A DNA stretch of 64,000 bases from an uncultured Prevotella sp. (GCA_900540375.1 UQFS01000008.1:42523-106522); one strand, 5' to 3'; shown: positions 8,764 to 15,894, counted from the first letter of the stretch. The notes: a model not told the origin generated them from the letters alone. Made by a program: numbers and translations.

Positions 8764-8772
8764 TATATTTGC
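8764..8772 (+). promoter_or_regulatory. -7 promoter element TATATTTGC for a 23-codon gene
   Basis: Plus-strand TATATTTGC fits the consensus. The predicted start near 8779 is followed by an ATG at 8796 and, after a stop, by a 14-bp terminator hairpin. Confidence 0.5.
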
Positions 8773-8795
8773 AAGTGAAATCAAAAGAGAGGAAT

Positions 8796-8867
8796 ATGGA
8801 CAAGGAACAGCAAAATAAACTAACATACTTTGTGTATGTCATAGGAGAATTTGTAACAAACAGATAA
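8796..8867 (+). CDS. 23-residue mini-ORF, possibly truncated DUF3791-like protein
   Basis: An ATG at 8796 opens 23 codons to a TAA at 8865-8867. The peptide begins MDKEQQNKLTYFVYVIGEF and ends V-T-N-R. It resembles the N-terminal helix of DUF3791-type proteins (N-K-L/M-x-Y-x-V-x-x-I-x-E-F-A), which are usually about 70-80 residues. The promoter upstream and the terminator 10 nt after the stop leave no room for the rest of such a protein. It is therefore either a deletion remnant that kept its signals or a genuine small peptide gene. This rests on pattern resemblance only. Confidence 0.4.
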   Translation: MDKEQQNKLTYFVYVIGEFVTNR

Positions 8868-8877
8868 CAAGAAGAAG

Positions 8878-8918
8878 GCGAATGCCAAGAACTGCGATTC
8901 TTGGCATTCGCGTTCTTT
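8878..8918 (+). terminator. strong intrinsic terminator hairpin
   Basis: A perfect 14-bp stem pairs GCGAATGCCAAGAA (8878-8891) with TTCTTGGCATTCGC (8898-8911), with a 6-nt loop, followed by GTTCTTTT. It ends the mini-ORF transcript. It also faces the end of the minus-strand hydrolase at 8944 and may terminate that as well. Confidence 0.75.
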
Positions 8919-8943
8919 TATCTGTAGGTCGGAATAGCAATGC

Positions 8944-9978
8944 CTACTTCACTTTGTCCTTGAGGTACATGATGGTCACGCCGCCATAGCTCATCCGGGT
9001 GTAGGCTGACGCGGGAGCCTCAGGGCCGGCACTGTCGCCCTCACGGGGAGCGTGGCGCACGAAGAGGGCCTCGGCACCCTCTAGCACGGCAGGATGCTGC
9101 TGTACGAAATGGGGCTTCGTGGCTGTGGCGTCGGGCTCGTCGGCTCCTCCATCGAGGATGTGCCGGGCACAGGCCAGCAGCCGCTTCACACAACTGACAT
9201 CTGTGAAGCGCACGGCGCCACCGAGGATGAGGTCGTAGTCGCCAATGGCGTTGACGAGCTTCTGCATGTTGACCGCATACTGTGCCACGCTGACGTTCAG
9301 CTTGGCCATGCGGTCACTAAGTATCTCATCGCCTGAGAAGAGGATGCGGTGGCTGCGGTCGAGGAGTGCGATGCCGTCGCCGGTGTGGTTGGGAATGACG
9401 AGCACCTCTAAGTCGCGATTGCCGAGATGAAACACATAGCCGTCGTCGACGGTCACCACGGGATAGTGGCGTGGGAAGCTGATGCCCTTGAAGCTGGCAT
9501 AGGGACGTGTGGCCAACGGCACGCCGGCGGCATACATGAAGACACAGTCGAAGTAGGCGTCGCCGGCCGTATGGTCGAAATGCGAGTGGGTGTTGATGAC
9601 ATAGCGCACGGGCTTCGAGGTCAGCGTCTGGCAGTAACGGCGCAGGTTGCCGGTGCCATAGCCCGTGTCGATGCAGATGGCTGCTGTATCGCCCTCGACG
9701 AGATAGATGTAGTCGCCGTCGGAGAGGATGCGCCACGTGCCCGGTGCGACGAGCTCGGACTGGAACCATGCTTCATCCATGGGACGGTAAGTGCTGTCGG
9801 GACCGTAGATGAGGGTGTTGTGGCGCGGCGAGAAGTCGATGGAGTCGACGGCATGGTACCATCTCGCCGCTTCGGAACTGCTGACGATGACGGGGCCGTC
9901 GGCATCACCGTCGCCACTTTGAGGGTTGAAAACTTGGCCGGAAGGAGCGGCCTGGGCGTTGCCTGCCGTAAAGCACAA
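8944..9978 (-). CDS. metallo-beta-lactamase-fold hydrolase, exported, N-terminus damaged or misread
   Basis: About 344 residues with the MBL-fold metal site THSHFDHTAGD, a downstream histidine in N-H-T-G-D-G, and F-S-G-D-E, consistent with a zinc hydrolase of unknown substrate. The N-terminus reads A-L-C-F-T-A-G-N-A-Q-A-A, like the end of a signal peptide, but the only start in this frame is TTG at 9978. An in-frame ATG at 10021-10023 is cut off three codons later by TGA (10012-10014). A nearby ATG at 9992 (MKPLPCAL) is in a different frame. A frameshift or nonsense change in the signal peptide is therefore likely. The body of the frame is intact to the TAG at 8944. The promoter TACCTTTGC lies at 10084-10092. 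Confidence 0.65.
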   Translation of the reverse strand: MCFTAGNAQAAPSGQVFNPQSGDGDADGPVIVSSSEAARWYHAVDSIDFSPRHNTLIYGPDSTYRPMDEAWFQSELVAPGTWRILSDGDYIYLVEGDTAAICIDTGYGTGNLRRYCQTLTSKPVRYVINTHSHFDHTAGDAYFDCVFMYAAGVPLATRPYASFKGISFPRHYPVVTVDDGYVFHLGNRDLEVLVIPNHTGDGIALLDRSHRILFSGDEILSDRMAKLNVSVAQYAVNMQKLVNAIGDYDLILGGAVRFTDVSCVKRLLACARHILDGGADEPDATATKPHFVQQHPAVLEGAEALFVRHAPREGDSAGPEAPASAYTRMSYGGVTIMYLKDKVK

Positions 9979-10083
9979 GGCAACGGCTTCATAAAAAGCG
10001 TGGAGTTCGATTCAAGCCGTCATGTGGCTTAGGATACTGCCATACCCTGTGTGTTATATAAAGATATTCCTCTCGTATCGTTT

Positions 10084-10092
10084 GCAAAGGTA
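10084..10092 (-). promoter_or_regulatory. -7 promoter element TACCTTTGC
   Basis: Minus-strand TACCTTTGC matches the consensus and predicts a start near 10077, upstream of all candidate starts of the MBL-fold hydrolase. Confidence 0.5.
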
Positions 10093-10213
10093 AGCGTTTA
10101 CATTGAAACAACAAAATGATGAGGCCTTTTTTGCTTTTCCAACAGATAATTACGTAATTCCACTTTGCCGGGCGAATTTCCTCACAAAAGTTGTGCATTA
10201 CAAAATAATTGCG

Positions 10214-10222
10214 TAAGTTTGC
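10214..10222 (+). promoter_or_regulatory. -7 promoter element TAAGTTTGC of a deleted gene
   Basis: Plus-strand TAAGTTTGC fits TAnnTTTGC. It lies 24 nt before the ATG at 10246 of an AAA-ATPase/PD-(D/E)XK remnant, so the promoter of that gene seems to have survived its internal deletion. Confidence 0.5.
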
Positions 10223-10245
10223 AAAAGAAACAAGATGAACGCACT

Positions 10246-10475
10246 ATGGAGCAGACGATGAGAAAATATCCGGTAGGTATACAGACCTTCGAAAGGATTA
10301 TCAAGGAAGGATTTATCTATGTCGATAAGACCGACCTTGACACGCCCTCGAAGAGATTGATGCCCGCGGCTATGCCAAGCCCTATCTCGCCGACGGTCGA
10401 AAAGTCGTGAGGGTCGGCATCTGCTTCGATGCCGACAAGCATACCGTGGACGAATGGGAGGTGGAAAAGGAATAG
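10246..10475 (+). pseudogene. internally deleted AAA-ATPase-like/PD-(D/E)XK family gene
   Basis: The first part (10246 to about 10335) encodes M-E-Q-T-M-R-K-Y-P-V-G-I-Q-T-F and then F-I-Y-V-D-K-T-D-L, the conserved start of the Bacteroidales AAA-ATPase-like family (PF09820). The frame then shifts. Bases from about 10342 to the TAG at 10473-10475 encode EIDARGYAKPYLADGRKVV and VGICFDADKHTVDEWEVEK, which match the C-terminal nuclease-like region (PF08011) of the same family. Normal members are around 500 residues, so well over 1 kb has been lost between these ends. It borders the methyltransferase/toxin-antitoxin operon and marks the edge of a variable region. Confidence 0.7.
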
Positions 10476-10501
10476 ACCCTCTTCTCTGATAGGGTGAAGA
10501 G

Positions 10502-10816
10502 CTACCTCTGGTAGAACACTCTCCCCACTCTGTCGATATGCTCGCCAATAGACGTGCCCTGCTTCTCCTCGTAGTGCAGCAGGTCCACCTTGTAAAGCAG
10601 GCCGAGATCGTCGATGTCATTGTAGATACGCAGCATCTCCTCATGATCGATGTCAGAGCCTACCAACGCCAGGTCGATGTCGGAGCCCGTGCGGTAGTTG
10701 CCCTTCGCGCGCGAGCCGAAGAGTATCACCTTGCGGACTTTGGGATGCTGCCGGAATACCGAGCGCAGGTCACCCATCGTCCAGTCGCTCAATCCGAATT
10801 CATTCAGTGCGGTCAT
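10502..10816 (-). CDS. mntA: MntA-type nucleotidyltransferase antitoxin
   Basis: A 104-residue minimal nucleotidyltransferase. It has the exact GSx10DxD signature (G34-S35, then D46-I-D48 in GSRAKGNYRTGSDIDLAL), which binds nucleotide and metal. In type VII HepT-MntA systems this enzyme neutralises the HEPN toxin by AMPylating a tyrosine near its active site. It is the last gene of a four-gene minus-strand cluster, 21 nt after the HepT gene. Pairing with HepT makes the antitoxin call strong, though activity is inferred. Confidence 0.85.
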   Translation of the reverse strand: MTALNEFGLSDWTMGDLRSVFRQHPKVRKVILFGSRAKGNYRTGSDIDLALVGSDIDHEEMLRIYNDIDDLGLLYKVDLLHYEEKQGTSIGEHIDRVGRVFYQR

Positions 10817-10837
10817 AGAAAAATAGATAACAACATA

Positions 10838-11269
10838 TTACTCACCAAACTGTTGTTGTTGCTTAGCCAGAGTATCGCTGAGCTTTTGCAGCAGCGGCGT
10901 GTAGTCCTTGAAGATAAGCTCCACGACACGCTGCGCATCCTGCTCGTCATAGGTATGCGACATCAGCGTCCGGTCTTTGGCCATCTGCCGCCAGGCATCG
11001 TGGTCGTCTATCAATCCGTCTGTGAAAGCCTCGCGCAAGGTGCCATTAGGGCCACGCATGAACTCATAGCCCTTATATTCCAGCAAGTCTTGCATCACTT
11101 TCCATGCCAACTCATAGGTGAACTCGAACCACTGTACCAGCCCACTTTGCTCCAGCTCTGATAAGTCTGACGGGCAACGCCCCGACAGCGTCACGCTCTC
11201 CAACTTTCCCAGTGCCTTCTTGAAACTATCATAACGCTGCAGCCAGCGCACATCCTTGTTCTCTGCCAT
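10838..11269 (-). CDS. hepT: HepT-type HEPN RNase toxin (HI0074 family)
   Basis: A 143-residue all-helical HEPN protein of the nucleotidyltransferase substrate-binding family. The catalytic Rx4HxY motif is present exactly as R100-TLMS-H105-T-Y107. Tyr107 is the position that MntA AMPylates in characterised HepT-MntA pairs. The conserved W-F-E-F-T-Y-E-L-A-W-K helix is at about 47-57. The start at 11269 (MAENKD) is preferred to an ATG two codons upstream at 11275. It follows the DUF262-HNH gene by about 11 nt and precedes mntA by 21 nt, so all are probably on one transcript. Confidence 0.87.
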   Translation of the reverse strand: MAENKDVRWLQRYDSFKKALGKLESVTLSGRCPSDLSELEQSGLVQWFEFTYELAWKVMQDLLEYKGYEFMRGPNGTLREAFTDGLIDDHDAWRQMAKDRTLMSHTYDEQDAQRVVELIFKDYTPLLQKLSDTLAKQQQQFGE

Positions 11270-11280
11270 AAACATACTGA

Positions 11281-12390
11281 TTATTTATCACTCTTTAGCC
11301 TGTTGCAATTCTTGCAGAGCATCTGCAGGTTGTCCGGAGTCGTATGACCGCCCTGGCTCCACGGCTTGATATGGTCACCCTCCATCCCTTCAAACTCGAA
11401 ATGCTTGCCGCACTTGAGACAGATGCCTTGTTGCCACGTATAAGCTGCCATCTTTTGTGCGTCAGTGAATTGGCGGATGCTCAGCTTGCTCTCATTACCG
11501 GTGAGGACATATTCAAAGATTCCCTTCTTGTTGGTCACGTCGTCGTCCATCATCAGCCGGTCCACCTCGGCTTGCAGCTTGTCGGTATCATAATTCTCAT
11601 CTTTATATTTCCAGTAGAGCGCGCCCCAGTCGATGCCCTTTTGGTACTTGTTGTACTTAGGGAAGACAGTCTTCACCCAGTTGATGACCTTCTGATAAAT
11701 GCCCCAGAGTATCGTGGCATTGTCGTCGTGCTGGTGGACGGCCATATACTCGGCTACAGGCTCCTTCTTCCCCTTGCAGGCCTCTTCATTGTAGCTTGTC
11801 CATTTGATAGCCTCCTGCAAGAACTCTTGCCGGATCAGTTTGCCACTGATATAGTTCTTCCCGATACGGTAGGCCGCGCACCCGTTCTTTGAGAAATAGC
11901 GCTTGGCATCGCTCACCCACGAGCCGCTATATACGGCATTGCGGAGCTCCTGCGGCGTGAGCTCCTCACCCGCGATGTTGATGATCTTGAACCACTCCAG
12001 CTTCTCGCTCGTCGTGCCCTTGCATTGGTAAATGGAGAGGCGGTAGTCGAGCAGTTGCTGCCGCTGGTCATCGGTGAGATTGTGGAAGTAGAGGCCCTTG
12101 TACGAGAAGTCGCCGTTAACAAACTGGCAGATGGACACCGTGCGCTGCTGCCCGTCGATGATCTCGAACGTGCCATCCTCGTTGTCCGCCCAGTACATGG
12201 TGTTGAGCGGGAAGCCACGCACGACAGTGTCTATCACGGCTTCACGCTGCTTGTCGTCATAGATGAACTCACGCTGATACGGCGGCCGGATGTTCAACTT
12301 CTTGTGATAGCCCAACACGCCGCCCTCGCCGTTGTCCTCATAGTCTGCTGTTATATCGCCAATCGTGATGTTTGCTAATTGAATGTCCAT
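11281..12390 (-). CDS. DUF262 and HNH endonuclease domain protein (GmrS/DndB-like plus HNH)
   Basis: A 369-residue protein. The N-terminal DUF262 domain carries the D-G-Q-Q-R-T motif (79-84), in the ParB/Srx-like fold that couples nucleotide hydrolysis to nuclease action in GmrSD, SspE and related defence enzymes. The C-terminus is an HNH nuclease: zinc pairs C324-x2-C327 and C359-x2-C362 surround D339-H340, N354 and N363. It starts 9 nt after the methyltransferase stop, so it is likely the restriction partner or a guard of the methylated sites. Cognate specificity cannot be predicted. Confidence 0.85.
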   Translation of the reverse strand: MDIQLANITIGDITADYEDNGEGGVLGYHKKLNIRPPYQREFIYDDKQREAVIDTVVRGFPLNTMYWADNEDGTFEIIDGQQRTVSICQFVNGDFSYKGLYFHNLTDDQRQQLLDYRLSIYQCKGTTSEKLEWFKIINIAGEELTPQELRNAVYSGSWVSDAKRYFSKNGCAAYRIGKNYISGKLIRQEFLQEAIKWTSYNEEACKGKKEPVAEYMAVHQHDDNATILWGIYQKVINWVKTVFPKYNKYQKGIDWGALYWKYKDENYDTDKLQAEVDRLMMDDDVTNKKGIFEYVLTGNESKLSIRQFTDAQKMAAYTWQQGICLKCGKHFEFEGMEGDHIKPWSQGGHTTPDNLQMLCKNCNRLKSDK

Positions 12391-12399
12391 GGCTATTGC

Positions 12400-13428
12400 T
12401 TATATTTGTGGATGCTTGTTACGAACGACAAGCCTATCATATAGTCGTTTATGCTTTATTTTTCCATTGTTGCAAGGTATATAAAAACGAGGCCCGCCCG
12501 GAGCATACGTCCCACGCTCTGCAATCTGTGACATGGGTTGAGCCAACTCTATGCTTGAACCTATTATCTCGAACTGCTCCGGATTATACTTGTCCAAGAA
12601 AGTAATAGGCACTCCCATAGCCCCATTGTAATCGTAAGGAATATCAGAGGTCTTACCGACTTCAATGGCATCATAGTTGTCGTAATGCGGATAGTTCTCC
12701 TCATTACCCTTGTATGTTTCCATGAGAATCAGATTTTCATGCCGCTTCTTTATCTCAAGATTTGTGTACCAAGTCACTCCCGATACACGAATCATCCCCT
12801 TTTGATGATCGCTGGCAGTGGCCACATCTTCATACTTCGAGATAAAATGAGCGGCATTCCCTTTGAAGCCATACCCCAACCAAATCTTGTTGTCTTTTAT
12901 AAGTGGGAATATCTCCTTATAGGTTATAGCGTTCTGATGCCCTATGATCAGGAACTTCTTGTCATACTCCATGAGCTGCGCCACATATTCGCGGAAGAGG
13001 GAGAAAGGAGGATTGGTGCAGACGATGTCGGCCTGTTTGAGCAGTTCAATGCATTCCTGGCTGCGGAAGTCGCCGTCGCCCTTGAACGTGTGTACGCCGA
13101 TTTCCTCCACCGTTGGCACGCGCCCACCATCGGTCTCTCCATTATATTCGAGCCATATAGCCCGCTCGCAATCATTATTGCTGAACAGGTTTAGGTCCTG
13201 GTTCTTATAGCAGGTCGTTATCAGCCTCTTCAGCCCCAACTCCCTGAAGTTGTAGGCGAAATAGTGAAAGAAATTGCTTACCCGTGGGTCGTCGCAGTTG
13301 CACAGCACCGTCTTGCCACGGAAGTGTTCTTTATAGTGCCGCAGCTCGTTCTCGATGTCAATGAGTTGGGTATAGAACTCATCTTTCTTGTTCTTGGCTG
13401 CTTGGTTGAGTCTTGTATTCTTTGGCAT
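12400..13428 (-). CDS. EcoRI-family adenine-specific DNA methyltransferase
   Basis: A 342-residue protein of the adenine-specific methyltransferase EcoRI family (PF13651). Features are the N-terminal N-K-K-D-E-F-Y-T-Q signature (13-21), CNCDDPR (43-49), and the catalytic motif C-T-N-P-P-F at 137-142, which is the N/D-P-P-Y/F motif IV of N6-adenine methyltransferases. It is the first gene of the operon, with promoter TATCTTTGC at 13450-13458. An EcoRI-type endonuclease is not adjacent; a DUF262-HNH gene occupies that slot. By eye its base composition is more AT-rich than the GC-rich symporter gene next door, in keeping with acquisition by transfer. Confidence 0.88.
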   Translation of the reverse strand: MPKNTRLNQAAKNKKDEFYTQLIDIENELRHYKEHFRGKTVLCNCDDPRVSNFFHYFAYNFRELGLKRLITTCYKNQDLNLFSNNDCERAIWLEYNGETDGGRVPTVEEIGVHTFKGDGDFRSQECIELLKQADIVCTNPPFSLFREYVAQLMEYDKKFLIIGHQNAITYKEIFPLIKDNKIWLGYGFKGNAAHFISKYEDVATASDHQKGMIRVSGVTWYTNLEIKKRHENLILMETYKGNEENYPHYDNYDAIEVGKTSDIPYDYNGAMGVPITFLDKYNPEQFEIIGSSIELAQPMSQIAERGTYAPGGPRFYIPCNNGKIKHKRLYDRLVVRNKHPQI

Positions 13429-13449
13429 AGTCTGTTTCTATATCATATT

Positions 13450-13458
13450 GCAAAGATA
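13450..13458 (-). promoter_or_regulatory. -7 promoter element TATCTTTGC of the methyltransferase operon
   Basis: Minus-strand TATCTTTGC matches the consensus. The predicted start near 13443 gives a leader of about 15 nt. No comparable element was seen between the four downstream genes, whose gaps are about 9, 11 and 21 nt. Confidence 0.6.
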
Positions 13459-13632
13459 AGGAATTATCTATTATCAAGCAACATCAAGGCAGGTTTATTT
13501 TCATGGAACGCCATCCAAAAGCAGACCATTGCGAAGCAGACAGGCAAGAGGAGCGAATCAATGGATAGGATTCATGAGACTCAACTAAAATATATCTCAC
13601 TCCTTTGCGTTAGGACATAAAAAGAATTTCTT

Positions 13633-14883
13633 ATGGATAACGCAAGTCAAGATAACACGCAAGCCAAACAGAACATCGTGAAAAACCGCAGGCAGCTCGT
13701 GCTGTGGATAGGGGCACTCGTTGTGGGTGCCGTCCTCGGCGTGCTGGGCTGGGGCTGGCTCGACACGCTGATGAACTTCATCGCCACCGTCTACACGCGG
13801 CTGTTCCAGTTCCTCGCCGTGCCCACCATCGTGCTGGCCGTCATCACCACACTGGCCTCCATCGGTGACCAGAAAGACACGGGGCGTATCTTCCGCCATG
13901 CCGTGACCTACACGCTGCTCACCACCTTCGCCGCAGCAGCGGTAGGCCTCGTGCTCTTCCTCATCATCCGTCCGGGCAACCTGCCGGCGCAGATGGTCAG
14001 CGGTGGACAGGCCGCCATCCCCAAGACGCTCGGCGGCGAGACCTATTACGACCATATCCTCTCGGTGGTGCCCAACAACCTGGTGCAGCCGTTCTTGGAG
14101 GCCAACGTGCTCTCGCTGCTGCTCATCGCCGCTGCCGTGGGCATCGCCTTAGCAAAGATGCGGCAGGGCGAGCGGCGCACCACAGTGCTCAACCTGCTCT
14201 TAGGGCTGCAAGACCTGCTCTTCATGCTCATCAAAGGCCTCATCTGGACGTTGCCATTGGGCATCATGGCCTTTGCCACACAGCTCAGCGCACAGGTCAC
14301 GGCCGGTGTGGCGGCAGCCTCGCTGGGTCGTTACGTGGCCGTCATCCTCGGCGGCAACGTCTTGCAGTTCTTCGTCGTGCTGCCCCTCTTCCTGCTGGCA
14401 CGCGGCCTCAACCCCATCCGCCACTTAGGTCGTATGATGCCGGCCGTGCTGATGGCATTCTTCACCAAGAGCTCGGCGGCCACGCTGCCCGTGACGATGG
14501 AGACGGCGGAGAAGCGGGCCGGTGTCGCCCCGAAGGTGTCGCGATTCGTGCTGCCCATCTGTACGACCATCAACATGAACGGCTGTGCGGCGTTCATCCT
14601 CGTCACCTCGCTCTTCGTGATGCAGAACGGCGGTGTGCACCTCTCCCTGTCGACGATGTTGCTGTGGCTCGTCATCGCCGTGGTGGCTGCCATCGGCAAC
14701 GCCGGGGTGCCAATGGGCTGCTATTTCCTCACCCTCTCGCTGATGACAGGCCAGGGCGCACCCGTGGGCATCATGGGCATCATCCTGCCTATCTACACCA
14801 TCATCGACATGGTGGAGACAGCCGAGAACGTGTGGTCGGACTCCTGCGTGGCGGCGATGACGGACAAGGACTTGAAGAGTTAG
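13633..14883 (+). CDS. dicarboxylate/amino acid:cation symporter (SDF/GltP family)
   Basis: A 416-residue membrane protein of the DAACS family with about eight transmembrane helices plus re-entrant loops. The hairpin-1 serine-rich motif is present (F-F-T-K-S-S-A-A-T-L-P). The substrate/sodium site that reads N-M-D-G-T in glutamate transporters reads N-M-N-G-C here, which argues for a different substrate or coupling ion. The C-terminal helix motif (I-I-D-M-V-E-T-A-E-N-V-W-S-D) is clear. The gene is noticeably GC-rich. It is monocistronic; an upstream C-T-C-C-T-T-T-G-C (around 13600) is only a weak match to the -7 consensus. Confidence 0.85.
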   Translation: MDNASQDNTQAKQNIVKNRRQLVLWIGALVVGAVLGVLGWGWLDTLMNFIATVYTRLFQFLAVPTIVLAVITTLASIGDQKDTGRIFRHAVTYTLLTTFAAAAVGLVLFLIIRPGNLPAQMVSGGQAAIPKTLGGETYYDHILSVVPNNLVQPFLEANVLSLLLIAAAVGIALAKMRQGERRTTVLNLLLGLQDLLFMLIKGLIWTLPLGIMAFATQLSAQVTAGVAAASLGRYVAVILGGNVLQFFVVLPLFLLARGLNPIRHLGRMMPAVLMAFFTKSSAATLPVTMETAEKRAGVAPKVSRFVLPICTTINMNGCAAFILVTSLFVMQNGGVHLSLSTMLLWLVIAVVAAIGNAGVPMGCYFLTLSLMTGQGAPVGIMGIILPIYTIIDMVETAENVWSDSCVAAMTDKDLKS

Positions 14884-14889
14884 GAATTA

Positions 14890-14957
14890 GGAGTTAAGGT
14901 AATTACGAGTTACAAGTTACGAATTACAAGTTTGGAGTTAAGGTAATTACGAGTTAC
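14890..14957 (+). repeat. two direct copies of a 24-bp repeat in AT-rich spacer
   Basis: GGAGTTAAGGTAATTACGAG followed by TTAC occurs at 14890-14913 and again at 14934-14957. Between them lie degenerate GTTAC/GAATTAC units. It looks like slippage or short-sequence duplication after the symporter gene. No coding or hairpin function is evident. Confidence 0.6.
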
Positions 14958-15039
14958 GTTTTTGAATGACAAATGTTAAAAAAACGGGGAGAATGAAAGA
15001 TTGATGCGGGTTGAAGCACGTCGATTGAGATAAATTACT

Positions 15040-15047
15040 TATCTTTG
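15040..15047 (+). promoter_or_regulatory. -7 promoter element TATCTTTG
   Basis: Plus-strand TATCTTTG matches TAnnTTTG, with a predicted start near 15054. It would give the lipoprotein gene (ATG 15208) an unusually long leader of about 150 nt. The remainder of the 14884-15207 gap holds the direct repeat and otherwise nothing recognised. Confidence 0.45.
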
Positions 15048-15207
15048 TCACTGTCAAGGCTGCATACAGCTCTCAGAAACCTATTTAAGGTACAACAGCG
15101 TCCTCTTTATTATTTTGATTGTGACTTTGATCACGTTATAGGAAAATATTGAGCATATGCCAGCCTTGATTTCTATTAAAGTTAACTCACTTTTTAAAGA
15201 TAATGAT

Positions 15208-15840
15208 ATGAAAAGACTGCTCGTTCTATGCGGAGTAATGCTATGTACATTCAGCTTTGTCGCCTGCGACAACGACGATGATGAATATATAGGCGAGCCA
15301 TACGACGCCACCCTGACCATTCAACCAGAATGCGGCATTAATAGCATTGCCGCGAGCTCCTATTTTGTTCAACCGTGCATCTACGCTACCAACGACAAGG
15401 GCGACACCGTCAACGTGTTCTCGCTCCGCGAAATCAATGGTTTTGACTACGAGGAGGGCAATAAATATCTCGTGCGCATTCACGCCACGCCCAACAAGAA
15501 GGAAGCTGTCTGGGGCGACGCTCCGGCTTATCAATACAGTCTGACGCAAGTAATCAGCAAGACATTCGTGGGCATCAACACCACGGGAGTACACCGCGAA
15601 ACCTATCGGCTGCGTTGGCAAGAGACAAGCGGTTCGGACATCCCCCACTACGATGCCACGAATGTAAAGACAGGTGAGAGCACCATCTTTGCCTATGGCG
15701 AAATCATCGAATTCAAGCCCGCTATCAATGACCCCAACAGCACTCCGGCGGATACGACTGTGACTGTGGACGTCTATCCTAGAAGCGAACCGACCAACAG
15801 CATCAGCAATCACAAAGCCCTTTATAGAATTGTGAAATAA
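15208..15840 (+). CDS. DUF4377-like lipoprotein
   Basis: A 210-residue predicted lipoprotein: signal MKRLLVLCGVMLCTF, lipobox S-F-V-A-C, followed by an acidic D-N-D-D-D-E stretch that favours outer-membrane retention in Bacteroidetes. The centre (REINGFDYEEGNKYLVRIH, then Y-S-L-T-Q-V-I-S-K) has the pattern of DUF4377 domains. Function unknown. The ATG at 15208 is chosen over one at 15157 because the lipoprotein signal begins there. It ends convergently with the TonB receptor, sharing the hairpin at 15865-15888. Confidence 0.7.
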   Translation: MKRLLVLCGVMLCTFSFVACDNDDDEYIGEPYDATLTIQPECGINSIAASSYFVQPCIYATNDKGDTVNVFSLREINGFDYEEGNKYLVRIHATPNKKEAVWGDAPAYQYSLTQVISKTFVGINTTGVHRETYRLRWQETSGSDIPHYDATNVKTGESTIFAYGEIIEFKPAINDPNSTPADTTVTVDVYPRSEPTNSISNHKALYRIVK

Positions 15841-15860
15841 CTGCTCTTATGGATATGCGA

Positions 15861-15894
15861 AAGGCCCTTCACGGCATGCCGTGGAGGGTCTTTT
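15861..15894. terminator. bidirectional intrinsic terminator
   Basis: The stem CCCTTCACGGC-like arm at 15865-15874 pairs with GCCGTGGAGGG at 15879-15888 (one T-G pair, 4-nt loop). TCTTTT follows on the plus strand and CTTTCG on the minus strand. It lies between convergent genes ending at 15840 and 15900. Confidence 0.7.

Noticed and set aside
10460..10500. ACCCT...AGGGT and CTCTTC...GAAGAG as a terminator between the scar and mntA
   Set aside because: The two pairings are mutually exclusive, short and lack a U tract on either strand.
13590..13610. CTCCTTTGC as the promoter of the symporter
   Set aside because: It lacks the TA of the TAnnTTTG consensus, so it is too weak to call.
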